Part shown: one piece after another, positions 17,155 to 25,590 of the stretch | Position numbering within the stretch: position 1 is the stretch's first letter | Layout: every line of letters begins with the position of its first letter | NCBI RefSeq assembly: GCF_018861065.1 | Contig: NZ_JAHKQO010000036.1 | Coordinates: 1 to 64,000 of the forward strand | From: Paraglaciecola arctica | Lineage (GTDB): Bacteria; Pseudomonadota; Gammaproteobacteria; Enterobacterales; Alteromonadaceae | Direction of reading: 5' to 3' | DNA length: 64,000 nucleotides | The notes under the pieces: model-generated | Told to the model about the DNA's origin: nothing | The model's database searches: none | What the model saw: the letters and a program-made list of their open reading frames with translations, nothing else | Program-made: the position numbers and the translations under genes

Positions 17155-17270
17155 GTACATGTTACTTAAAATGTAATAGTTGCATGTTAGAAAAATTGTT
17201 AGCCCTTCGGTTCAAAGGGAAATTAATCAACCTAAAAAACACAACAAAATTAATATTAAAGGAGTAACGC

Positions 17271-18269
17271 TTGAAACTAAAACAGGTAATTCCAAAGGCA
17301 GCTTCGAAACACCTAGTGAAAATCAAAAATCACCTAGTATTGATTAATCATGCCTTATATGATCTAGGTAGGTTCATAAAATATTCTTCTATAAATGCAT
17401 ACAATGAAGACGCCATTATTACCTGGTTAATGCAAGATTCGCATCGAATAGAAAAAGGATTAAGTTTAAGAAATCCAAAAAAAGGATTTGGCAAGGATGT
17501 TTTAGTTCGCATATTCAAAAATATACAGTTGGCTAAAAATTTCGACAAAAACCTTATGTCAGAATCTGTTGACTACGCTATTTTTGCATTAGATTTATAC
17601 TTCGACTATCACAAAGACTCTTTAGATTTGATTGCCCCTAAACTTGTTGAAGCATTCCAATCGCTGGAGAATAAAAAAAATGCCATCAGTAGCAATTCTG
17701 AGCATGTATCTAAAGATATAAATGAGTACTTCGGTGATTATAAATTTGATGATTTATGTTTCGATCGGGCCAGCGTACGACAGTTCGATCTAAGTAAAAA
17801 TATTTCAAAAGAAGAATTAGAAGCGCTTATAAAGCCGGTCATAAAAACCCCATCGGTATGCAACCGACAGCATTGTAAAGTTAAAATAATTACTGAAAGA
17901 AACCTTGTACTCGATTTATTAAAGCTACAGAACGGTAATAGAGGTTTTACCGAAGACATACCTGCTTTAGCGATAGTGACGAGTGACATTTCATTTTTTG
18001 TAAAACCAGAAGAAAGAAATCAAGCGTTTGTTGACGGCGGCATGTTTGCCATGAGTCTTTTATATTCCATGCAGAACAAAGGTTTTGTCGCATGCCCGTT
18101 AAATTGGTCTGCAAACATCAAAAATGATAAAGCGCTTTATAAATTTAATATATTAGAAAATAAAGAGTCTGTTATTATGTTCATAGCATTTGGTCGGCCA
18201 CTAAATACAATCTTATTTGCAAAATCACCGAGGAAATCTTTAAACAACTTCTATCAATATTATAAATAA
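17271..18269 (+). CDS. Nitroreductase-family protein of the EPS locus
   Basis: The 332-residue protein has a C-terminal nitroreductase-like FMN fold: RASVRQFDLSKNISKEEL, TPSVCNRQHCKVKII, FVDGGMFAMSLLYSMQNKGFVACPLNWS and IMFIAFGRPL. The N-terminal 150 residues are extra and unassigned. Homologues are often found beside polysaccharide pyruvyltransferases in EPS clusters, as here (convergent neighbour). The substrate is unknown. TTG at 17271 is a convincing start because AAAGGAG ends 6 bases before it. Confidence 0.78.
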   Translation: MKLKQVIPKAASKHLVKIKNHLVLINHALYDLGRFIKYSSINAYNEDAIITWLMQDSHRIEKGLSLRNPKKGFGKDVLVRIFKNIQLAKNFDKNLMSESVDYAIFALDLYFDYHKDSLDLIAPKLVEAFQSLENKKNAISSNSEHVSKDINEYFGDYKFDDLCFDRASVRQFDLSKNISKEELEALIKPVIKTPSVCNRQHCKVKIITERNLVLDLLKLQNGNRGFTEDIPALAIVTSDISFFVKPEERNQAFVDGGMFAMSLLYSMQNKGFVACPLNWSANIKNDKALYKFNILENKESVIMFIAFGRPLNTILFAKSPRKSLNNFYQYYK

Positions 18270-18286
18270 CTTTTAGATTTCACATG

Positions 18287-18312
18287 TAGTGGCCAATATT
18301 ACTTGACCACTA
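18287..18312. terminator. Candidate bidirectional hairpin between convergent genes
   Basis: TAGTGG (18287-18292) pairs with CCACTA (18307-18312), extended inward by CAA/TTG after one mismatch, with a 6-base loop. It lies between the convergent nitroreductase and pyruvyltransferase genes, where transcription of both EPS arms should end. No strong T-run follows, so the assignment is tentative. Confidence 0.35.
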
Positions 18313-18359
18313 TAATTCTTAATCTTCTATTGTTAGATATTGATTATATTTAATGGTTG

Positions 18360-19466
18360 CTATTTTTGTATTGCTAGAGTCTCAATAAGAAAATTTTGTG
18401 ATCTAGACCTATGAACTTTAAGTTTATCATTTACACTTTTCCAGTCTATTTTCTCATTGATTTTAACTTTAGTTAAATCAGATTTCTGAACCACTAACCG
18501 ATCTTCTAATCCAAACATTTTTAGTAAAGATTTAAACCTTGCCATCCCCCTATTTTTATTGCCGTACGCAATAAATGGTTTATTAAACAAAATAGCAAAC
18601 ACACAACCATGGAATGAGTCAGTGATGACATATTGTGCATCATCAAACCCTTTAAGCCATGAGGTGACTGTTGGGTACACCATATCGTCAATATTTTCAG
18701 CAAGATGTGCTTTAGCATTTATTTTAAATGAGGATATTTTCAATTCGTCAAGAATCATATCGACTGAGGATAATTTTTCGATGGTTTCATCGAGTATATA
18801 AGTTAACAATCCCCCGCTATGATTAGGCTCATTCGCCGCGATAATCAACTGCCTATAATCATCAGCACTCAATAACATGGTGGGGTCAAGGACATGCACC
18901 GCATCTTTGTTTAAGTGTGTTTTACATAGCTCTACGCCGCTATCCTCTCTAACAGAAACACCACTAAATCTTTGAATTTGCTTTTGATACTTTACTGTTT
19001 CTTCTTCTGTGTAATCCCAACTTTCAACACCAAAAGATGGGGCATATGATAACAGGATTGGCTTGTCACTTTTTACAAATCCAAAAAAGGCACGATCAAT
19101 ATGCCTAAACATCCTAGCTCTCCAAACTTGGTCGCTACCTACCACATATGCGTCGTAATTATTCTTTTCAATATTTGAGAAGTCATCAGCATTTTCAAGT
19201 GGATGAGTTTTAGGATGAATATATTTATCAACGAAATGAAATGTGTTTTTATAGACTCGCCCATCATACAAATTTTTATATTTACGAGAAAAAACGGAAA
19301 GTAGGCTTTTCTTAACCACACCTTTCCAGCTGGGTTGATACTTAGTTTTGATATATAACAATTCCGGTTCGTGGTCTAACTTTTTTAATGTTTCCATTAA
19401 TGCGTAAGATTGTAGTATTCCACCATAATTCAATCCCAAATTGTAAGTTAACACTGCTATTTTCAC
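18360..19466 (-). CDS. Polysaccharide pyruvyl transferase-family protein
   Basis: The 368-residue protein has the PF04230-type layout: an N-terminal LTYNLGLNYGGILQSYALM segment, YDAYVVGSDQVWRARMF, PILLSYAPSFG, a VREDSG block and a C-terminal YVITDSFHGCVFAILFNKPFIAYG motif with the conserved SFHG. Family members place pyruvate ketals on sugars using phosphoenolpyruvate, or act on related glycans. It is the distal gene of the minus arm, separated from the acyltransferase by 336 bp, and would add charge to the EPS. Confidence 0.85.
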   Translation of the reverse strand: MKIAVLTYNLGLNYGGILQSYALMETLKKLDHEPELLYIKTKYQPSWKGVVKKSLLSVFSRKYKNLYDGRVYKNTFHFVDKYIHPKTHPLENADDFSNIEKNNYDAYVVGSDQVWRARMFRHIDRAFFGFVKSDKPILLSYAPSFGVESWDYTEEETVKYQKQIQRFSGVSVREDSGVELCKTHLNKDAVHVLDPTMLLSADDYRQLIIAANEPNHSGGLLTYILDETIEKLSSVDMILDELKISSFKINAKAHLAENIDDMVYPTVTSWLKGFDDAQYVITDSFHGCVFAILFNKPFIAYGNKNRGMARFKSLLKMFGLEDRLVVQKSDLTKVKINEKIDWKSVNDKLKVHRSRSQNFLIETLAIQK

Positions 19467-19802
19467 CTAACGCTCTCCATTTGATGTTTCCTTTAATTCT
19501 TTACAAAAATATCCACTAAATCTAACTTAAGAGCGATATCCATTGATTACTTAGTAAGTTTTAACACTAATTTTGATGAAAATTATAAAAGGATAATAAT
19601 CCTTAATCCATCAGTCTATGTCATAACTACTATTAAAAAAAACGTCGAATACCACTCAATATTCTTCAGATATATAACAACAAAATTGGACATTTTGAGG
19701 TTCGACCGTATTTTACAGCTACCTCTTCTTTCAATAGGAAATGTTTCTAAAAGAAATTTAAAATTATCCTGTTATTCCCCCCAACTTTGAGAAATATTAT
19801 AG
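19467..19802. other. Intergenic gap, no feature recognised
   Basis: This 336-bp AT-rich stretch separates the acyltransferase and pyruvyltransferase genes of the minus arm. No open frame of note, no strong inverted repeat and no T-tract terminator was found. It may carry a promoter for the pyruvyltransferase gene. Confidence 0.4.
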
Positions 19803-20837
19803 TTATTTAGAGATCCGTTTTGATAATACTTCAGCAAGAATATCAAGTGAATTAGAAATTGGAGCCCTAAAAACATAAGGAATTCGTAACCCCCCTATTA
19901 TTTTTAACGCTAATAACGGTAATATCAATCCTGCAATACAGCCGACCATTAAGTGAATTGTTACTGATTCAATATTAAACACTTTACTTAAAAGCACCCT
20001 AGTACCTGCACCAGCTAAAATATGCATAAGATAAATAGCCATTGAAGATGCCCCTAATAAAGCAATGTAACGATGAGAGCTTTTAGAAAAAGAAATTGAT
20101 AATGAAACAATAAACAGAATTGAAATGAGAGCAAGTATTAGCGATTCTATACCTTTTTGAGTGTAGACTGCATCTAGGTGACCATGAAACAAATATTGCC
20201 CTGTAATAAAAAGTACTAATGTTAAATATAGTGATTTCTGGTAAATTAACTTCTCACACATCTTATATCTCGTAAATACGATGCCAAAAACGAAAAATAT
20301 CAAGTTATCATAAAGAAAATTAAGAATTAAATAATTAGGAAGTATCGACTTTTGCACATAAATAAATATTGCAAATATCAAAATAATAAAATGCATCTTC
20401 TCGTTTATTAAAGAATACATTAACGTGCAAACTATAAACACAATGAATAAAATATAAAGAAACCAAAATTGTGCTCTCGGCTCCCATACTGCAAGCACTA
20501 CAGAAAGTGTTACATTTCCATTCGTATAATTTGATAGAAAAACTTCTGTAACTCCTTGTAAGAGAGACCAAATCAAGTAGGGATAAATTATGGTATCAAT
20601 TTTATTGAATACTAAGTTTCTAGAACCCCTTTTTAATAATGAGTCATAAAAAAAAAGTCCCGATAAAAAGAAAAAAAGTGGCATGTGAAAACTGTAAACA
20701 ATACTATCTATGAGCTTCTGTATATTAGTTGGCAAGCCTAAACCTGCACTATACAATCCTCGTGCGACATGCCCATAAACAACTAAAATAATACCTATGC
20801 CCTTCGCATAATCGATCCAATCTACTCTATTTTTCAT
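19803..20837 (-). CDS. Acyltransferase 3 family membrane O-acetyltransferase
   Basis: The protein is about 344 residues with around ten membrane helices. The diagnostic N terminus is WIDYAKGIGIILVVYGHVARG, containing the conserved family His, followed by SFHMPLFFFLSGLFF. OafA/YrhL-type enzymes of this family transfer acetyl or other acyl groups onto surface glycans across the inner membrane. Met at 20837 is chosen because GAGAGG lies five bases upstream and the family N terminus begins there. A Met at 20876, two bases after the upstream stop codon, is the alternative and would add 13 residues. Likely role: EPS acetylation. Confidence 0.85.
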   Translation of the reverse strand: MKNRVDWIDYAKGIGIILVVYGHVARGLYSAGLGLPTNIQKLIDSIVYSFHMPLFFFLSGLFFYDSLLKRGSRNLVFNKIDTIIYPYLIWSLLQGVTEVFLSNYTNGNVTLSVVLAVWEPRAQFWFLYILFIVFIVCTLMYSLINEKMHFIILIFAIFIYVQKSILPNYLILNFLYDNLIFFVFGIVFTRYKMCEKLIYQKSLYLTLVLFITGQYLFHGHLDAVYTQKGIESLILALISILFIVSLSISFSKSSHRYIALLGASSMAIYLMHILAGAGTRVLLSKVFNIESVTIHLMVGCIAGLILPLLALKIIGGLRIPYVFRAPISNSLDILAEVLSKRISK

Positions 20838-20878
20838 TACTCCCTCTCTACTGATACGCATTTTCTTATTCTTCATAT

Positions 20879-22000
20879 TTAACTATGGATCGTTTCAATT
20901 AGGCCATTGAATATCCGCCGGATATATAACCATATAAGTGGTTGTTTATTATTAACTCCGTACTTAGCGTAAATTTCTGCCTGTGGTGGAAAAACAGTTT
21001 CTTTCAGGAATAACCACTTTTCTTTTAACGAGGGTTGATTGCTAAAACTCTCAAGTAAAAGTGCACTTTTGCTATTAATTGTTAACAACGAATCAAATTC
21101 TGGCGCTGCTTGTGATGATTCAAGCGTATCAATAATGTTATTTATTGCCGGCGAATCAAAATATTCGGTTGTGAGTTCAAGGGTTTTGATTGTCACTTTC
21201 CCCAATCCCACTTCATTAACAAGTTGCAAAAACTCATTAGGATCTTGATCATACAGTTTTTCACATAGCAGAAAGATATCGTAATACCAAATCAACTTAA
21301 TCAAGTCGCCACGTGCTCTGTGATTCATCAGATGAAAAATGGCGTGTAACAATGCAGGGGCAAAACCGACGAATTGTGCTTTTGTTTCATTGTCTGTAAC
21401 ACTATGTTCCAACAACTGCTCCAAAGAAAGTACATTCTCCAAACGTTTGTTGGTGCTGATTTTTAGGTGTATATCAAAATCAACGTTCAATTTTTCACTG
21501 AGTGTTTTACGCTGTGAAAATTGATTAATAATGACCTTAGGTTCCCAGCCTCTGGGATTAAAATAGTCTTGCTGTTTGAATATTTGTTTAACTTTATCGA
21601 CATCCTTTTCTGAAATGAGTAAGTCGATATCAGCTTTTGTTCGCATATTTGAATTGGGGTAAATGGTTCTGGCTAAAGCAAAACCTTTAAGTACAACAAA
21701 TGGGGTGCCTTGTTGAACTAAGAGCCTGAGAAGCTTTGCTGCTTCAGCATCGAAAAAATTAGTCGCTATTGTTTTATGTTTGTTAAAAGCATCGACTTTT
21801 TGATAAAAAGCGATAAACCGATTAGATTCCAATATAGCTTTATTTTGTTTCACCAGAGCGGTAACACCATGTTGCACAGCTAAGTTGAATAGAGTTAACT
21901 CGTCAATATGACAATATTCAAAATTACTTTTAGCTTTAGTAATGCCATTGCACATGTCGGCTAATAGACAAAAACATTCAGTTTTTACATTACTGTCCAT
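20879..22000 (-). CDS. Nucleotidyltransferase-family protein (NTP_transf_5 type)
   Basis: The 373-residue protein shows TPFVVLKGFALARTIYP followed by MRTKADIDLLISEKDVDKV, a nucleotidyltransferase-fold core (D-x-D in ADIDLL), and a His-rich ALLHAIFHLMNHRARGD segment. This matches the uncharacterised nucleotidyltransferase family PF14907. Members occur in EPS loci and also in lasso-peptide clusters, which is notable given the lasso-like precursor at 3.2 kb. Its start overlaps the end of the O-antigen-ligase-family gene by 11 bp. The substrate is unknown. Confidence 0.72.
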   Translation of the reverse strand: MDSNVKTECFCLLADMCNGITKAKSNFEYCHIDELTLFNLAVQHGVTALVKQNKAILESNRFIAFYQKVDAFNKHKTIATNFFDAEAAKLLRLLVQQGTPFVVLKGFALARTIYPNSNMRTKADIDLLISEKDVDKVKQIFKQQDYFNPRGWEPKVIINQFSQRKTLSEKLNVDFDIHLKISTNKRLENVLSLEQLLEHSVTDNETKAQFVGFAPALLHAIFHLMNHRARGDLIKLIWYYDIFLLCEKLYDQDPNEFLQLVNEVGLGKVTIKTLELTTEYFDSPAINNIIDTLESSQAAPEFDSLLTINSKSALLLESFSNQPSLKEKWLFLKETVFPPQAEIYAKYGVNNKQPLIWLYIRRIFNGLIETIHS

Positions 22001-23411
22001 ATCGTTGCCTAGTTATTTTTTCTTGTTCAGTCATTCTTAACAACAAGGCGACTATCACAAAGAAATACACTGACAAGGCTAACGTCCCAAAATTAAAATC
22101 AATTGCGGAATGCACAAGTATACATACTATTGCAACTTGCCCTCCCAGTACGGTACCTACATTTTTGACAGGAACATAGGTTAAAATTTTATGTAGTATT
22201 AATAATAATGCGCAAGCAATGAATAACGCTCCAAACATACCTTGGGTAGCTAACAACTCGAGATAGTCATTGTGCACATGATTCCACATCTCTGTGTTAC
22301 CTAAATTTACGTCTTTGTACTTCTGTTGAATTGCGGAATATGTACCGGGGCCAGTCCCAAACATTGGGTAGTCTTTTAGTATTGAAAGGGCAGTTTTATA
22401 CGACAGGCCTCTGTTGTTATCCTTTAACCCCAGAGTTTCAAATCGTTCAAATGAATTAGAAGTTAAAAAAATAGCAACAACAACTGTTGAAATCCCAAAG
22501 ACTAAAACCGCTTTTTTCTTAAACCAGAACTTATTTCTTTGACGCAAACTATAATTCAATAGCGTAATTACAATAGCTACTCCAAATACTAAGCCTCCTC
22601 CGCGAGAGTTGGTTCCAGTAAAAGTAACCAACATAACAAGTAATAAAATGATAGTAACCATGTATTTTTCGAACAATAGATGGCGGATAGAAATTTCTAC
22701 ATTAATATCATCTAACGTTTGTCGCCTTTCATTCAATTCATCTATTAACACACCAAACCCAATAGCAATGGTCATAGCGAGATAGATTGCATATTGATTT
22801 TTATAGCTAAAGGTCCCTGTCAAAGAAATTGACCACGGTAAATTAAAAGGTGGGATAGCTTTAATAAACTCGTATTGTCCCTCAGTGAAATAATTAATCT
22901 GCGAATAAATAGCCATTACTGCACTGCTGTAGAATAATGTTTTTATTATTCTATTTTGCTGTTTTTTGTGTTTTGCAAACAAGTAGCAGAGGCAAAATAC
23001 ACAAACAACACTGGCTATTTTTGCTAACTCAATCAGTGTTAGTGCTTTAGATATAGTCAAAGTAATATGTGTCGGTACTACCCCACTACCTTTCATTAAT
23101 AGGGAAGTATTAGGTGATAGCCATTGCACTACTTCAACTGGCAAAGGTATTAGAAAAATACAACCGTACCCAAACCAGAGAATCAGCAGACACAAGGGTA
23201 ATTTCACTTTAGAAAACGCAGTAAACACATTAACTTGTTTTGACAGTAGTGCTAGACCAAACGTCAGCATAAACAAAGTAGAAAACAGCATTACCTCCCA
23301 ATCTAACTCAGCACCATGCATCCAAGGGATAAGCCCTAACATTATTAGAAAACAGTTTGAAATCATTGGTGTTCGAAAATTATCAAGGTTAGGCTGCACT
23401 ACAGAGTTCAT
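21990..23411 (-). CDS. O-antigen ligase/polymerase family membrane protein
   Basis: The 473-residue protein has about 10-12 helices and the Wzy_C region: FTGTNSRGGGLVFGVAIVI, GTGPGTYSAIQQKY and WNHVHNDYLELLATQGMFG, where the His and NDYLE residues are characteristic. It may polymerise EPS repeat units or ligate chains. The ATG at 23411 is preferred over GTG 23417 because AAGG lies five bases upstream, and it overlaps the preceding stop as ATGA. With the Wzy-like gene at 9.7 kb it gives this locus two polymerase-class proteins. Confidence 0.85.
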   Translation of the reverse strand: MNSVVQPNLDNFRTPMISNCFLIMLGLIPWMHGAELDWEVMLFSTLFMLTFGLALLSKQVNVFTAFSKVKLPLCLLILWFGYGCIFLIPLPVEVVQWLSPNTSLLMKGSGVVPTHITLTISKALTLIELAKIASVVCVFCLCYLFAKHKKQQNRIIKTLFYSSAVMAIYSQINYFTEGQYEFIKAIPPFNLPWSISLTGTFSYKNQYAIYLAMTIAIGFGVLIDELNERRQTLDDINVEISIRHLLFEKYMVTIILLLVMLVTFTGTNSRGGGLVFGVAIVITLLNYSLRQRNKFWFKKKAVLVFGISTVVVAIFLTSNSFERFETLGLKDNNRGLSYKTALSILKDYPMFGTGPGTYSAIQQKYKDVNLGNTEMWNHVHNDYLELLATQGMFGALFIACALLLILHKILTYVPVKNVGTVLGGQVAIVCILVHSAIDFNFGTLALSVYFFVIVALLLRMTEQEKITRQRYGQ

Positions 23412-24094
23412 TTGCACCTTCGCTGGTTTGCTTTTTTCGCTTCAATTTCATTGACTTGTTGTGCGTTAATAGCATGAGTAACTAATAAATCTAATACACA
23501 GTATTTTTCTGCAACCCGCACCGCTTGCCTAAAGAAGTTAATGTAAGTATTAAACATATTATCTAACATTTTGTGAGTGTTAAGCTGATTGGTTTTAGAT
23601 AATTTTTGCCAATTTTCAAAGGCAATAGGAAGTAGTTTTTGTTGTGAAAGTTTTTCATATTTCCCTACTTCAAGGGCACGGCTTAGCTTGATATCAATAT
23701 CTTTAGACCAACCAAAATGCTGATACAAATAATGGGTTTGCCATGCTTGATGTTGAAATGCAGTGGGTTCTAATTCTATAGCTTTTGCAAAAAATTGGGC
23801 TGTACTAGCTAGAGAGTATTCGGCCTGTTTGCTTTGATTTAATAATAAGTGATACCTGCCTGCCAAAGTATAGAAATTAGCGTTTGATGGAAATAATTTA
23901 ATCGCTGTTTGCATTCGGTTAAAATGCTTTGTAAGTTCTTTAACGTTGTCAACATTAGCTGTTCGTTCTAAATCGACAATCGACATAAGTGGTCTTGCTG
24001 CAATGATATTTGCTAAGCATAATTTTAAACAAAAACCACTACCAATAAGTAATAAAACACTTAGTAAGCTTTGCAATATTCTTTGCTTAACCAA
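23408..24094 (-). CDS. VpsP-like polysaccharide biosynthesis protein
   Basis: The protein has one N-terminal membrane segment (QSLLSVLLLIGSGFCLKL) and a helical tetratricopeptide-like domain (FPSNANFYTLAGRYHLLL, FFAKAIELEPTAFQHQ). Size and position next to an O-antigen-ligase-family gene fit VpsP-type proteins of EPS loci; their exact role is not known. The start is uncertain. A TTG at 24094 has AGGAG nine bases upstream and follows the preceding stop codon, while an ATG at 24181 would overlap the phosphatase gene by 44 bp. The 3' end overlaps the next gene. Confidence 0.6.
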   Translation of the reverse strand: MVKQRILQSLLSVLLLIGSGFCLKLCLANIIAARPLMSIVDLERTANVDNVKELTKHFNRMQTAIKLFPSNANFYTLAGRYHLLLNQSKQAEYSLASTAQFFAKAIELEPTAFQHQAWQTHYLYQHFGWSKDIDIKLSRALEVGKYEKLSQQKLLPIAFENWQKLSKTNQLNTHKMLDNMFNTYINFFRQAVRVAEKYCVLDLLVTHAINAQQVNEIEAKKANQRRCK

Positions 24095-24137
24095 AACCGC
24101 ATAACTCCTGTATTTGCTTAGTATGAGCCGCCATTTA

Positions 24138-24881
24138 TTATGAATTATTTGACACGGAATAATCATTAAATTGAGTGACATTTTCAGGCTGAGTTTTACA
24201 TAACATCATTGCCAACTCTTGACCATGCAAGTCATCGATCTTATCAAAGGCTTGAAGCAAATCAGGTGATCTTCCCTTTAAATTGTGACAATCAGAAGCA
24301 ATCGCAAATACTTGTTCATTAGCAATCAATTCAACAGCCATATTCTGCGCCTCCACCCCAAATTTTCCAGTTAAACTGCTACCCGTAACTTGCAATGGGC
24401 ACCCTAAATTAATAAAGGTTTGTAGCTTTGAACGGTTTTTCATAAACGACTTATTCCGTTCTGGGTGCACAATAATGGGTTGGATATTTTTTTGTAATAA
24501 CCAACGCACCAAATTGTCACTACCGTGAGGCACGTCTATTCGTGGGAATTCTAATAGAAATGCCTTTTTGCCTTGGTATTCACCTAACCAAGGTATTTGA
24601 TCTTGTTGTACCAAAGTCATCAATTCTGGGCCAATTCTTAACTCAGCGCCTAGTAGCAATCTAATTGATATATTTTGGGAGTCGACAAGATCACGAAATT
24701 TCACAAAACTTGCGGTTAATTCTGCCTTGGTATTATTAAACCGACCTAGGTGAATATGCGGCGTTAGCACTTGTGTTGTCACCCCTTGGTCAACTGCCAT
24801 TTTAAGCATATCAAGGGCTTCGGCTTCGTTGCGCGCCCCGTCGTCGACACCGGGTAAAATATGGCTATGGATATCAATCAT
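24138..24881 (-). CDS. CpsB/CapC-type tyrosine-protein phosphatase (PHP fold)
   Basis: The 247-residue protein begins MIDIHSHILPGVDDGA, the metal-binding PHP-domain signature, with further metal ligands in LTPHIHLGRF, GAELRI, IIVHPERN and AIASDCHN. Such manganese-dependent phosphatases remove phosphate from the C-terminal tyrosines of Wzc-type kinases and so control EPS chain length. The partner autokinase is encoded upstream at 25.6-27.8 kb. The ATG at 24881 is chosen because the motif starts there and GGAA precedes it; a longer frame to 24965 would run into the inverted repeat of the inserted GxxExxY unit. Confidence 0.9.
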   Translation of the reverse strand: MIDIHSHILPGVDDGARNEAEALDMLKMAVDQGVTTQVLTPHIHLGRFNNTKAELTASFVKFRDLVDSQNISIRLLLGAELRIGPELMTLVQQDQIPWLGEYQGKKAFLLEFPRIDVPHGSDNLVRWLLQKNIQPIIVHPERNKSFMKNRSKLQTFINLGCPLQVTGSSLTGKFGVEAQNMAVELIANEQVFAIASDCHNLKGRSPDLLQAFDKIDDLHGQELAMMLCKTQPENVTQFNDYSVSNNS

Positions 24882-24918
24882 GATTTTTTCCGAAGGAAAA
24901 AGTAGAAACAACATCTGA

Positions 24919-24949
24919 ACCACAGAGAACACCGAGCTCACAGAGATTT
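24919..24949 (+). repeat. 31-bp inverted repeat, left end of the GxxExxY unit
   Basis: The 31 bases read ACCACAGAG, then two further CACAGAG-like nonamers, ending ATTT. The reverse complement of 25548-25578 matches at 26 of 31 positions. The paired repeats enclose about 600 bp holding a single gene. No target duplication was found outside the repeats. Confidence 0.75.
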
Positions 24950-25133
24950 CCCTTATTAAGAACACAGCAATAATTTACCAGATAGAACATCAAGCCTGCT
25001 GAGGAAAGCAACTCCTCACCTAAAGCTGCTCTATTCAATAAAGACAAAAACTTTAATTCCAAAATATTCATAATTCCTTTAGACAGCAAAGTTGCACTAC
25101 ACTCAAAGTTAAATCGTATTCAAAATACAAAAA

Positions 25134-25505
25134 ATGGATATAAATACGCTTACTGAAAAGGTGATTGGCTTAGCAATTGAAGTTCACAAAACTTTGGGAC
25201 CCGGTTTACTTGAGTCAAGTTATGAGTCTTGTTTAGTTTACGAGTTAACTAATCACAAAATACCTGCTCAGCGGCAAGTTCTTCTGCCACTTCAATATAA
25301 AGGAATAAATATAGATAATGGTTATCGTATCGATATTTTAATTCCAAACACCCTTATCATTGAGTTAAAAGCGACAGATAAAATTTCACCCATTCATATT
25401 GCACAAACCCTAACCTATTTAAAACTTAGTAAAATTAAAACTGGGCTAATTATCAACTTCAATTCAACAAAACTAACCAATGGATTGAAACGCTTGCGCT
25501 TGTAA
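25134..25505 (+). CDS. GxxExxY protein (PD-(D/E)XK nuclease-like family)
   Basis: The 123-residue protein contains the name-giving motif GLLESSY (about residues 24-30) and a nuclease-like core RIDILIP...IIELKA (D, then E-x-K). The family function is not established. It lies antisense within the minus-arm EPS operon, between the autokinase and its phosphatase, and is flanked by 31-bp inverted repeats built from CACAGAG nonamers. It therefore looks like a separate inserted unit rather than an EPS gene. The ATG follows an AT-rich stretch without a strong ribosome site. Confidence 0.85.
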   Translation: MDINTLTEKVIGLAIEVHKTLGPGLLESSYESCLVYELTNHKIPAQRQVLLPLQYKGINIDNGYRIDILIPNTLIIELKATDKISPIHIAQTLTYLKLSKIKTGLIINFNSTKLTNGLKRLRL

Positions 25506-25547
25506 CCAATCTAATTACTGTCATATCGCAACTTGTTTTACCTTTCT

Positions 25548-25578
25548 AAACCTCTGTGTGCTCTGTGCACTCTGTGGT
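25548..25578 (-). repeat. 31-bp inverted repeat, right end of the GxxExxY unit
   Basis: On the minus strand this reads ACCACAGAG-TGCACAGAG-CACACAGAG-GTTT, three nonamers of the form NNCACAGAG. It matches the left repeat at 26 of 31 positions in inverted orientation. It ends 13 bp from the stop codon of the tyrosine autokinase gene. Confidence 0.75.
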
Positions 25579-25590
25579 AAAACTCTTATT

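Noticed and set aside
24874-25089. 71-codon minus-strand frame upstream of the CpsB-like gene
   Set aside because: It runs through the left inverted repeat and overlaps the true phosphatase start. It has no domain.
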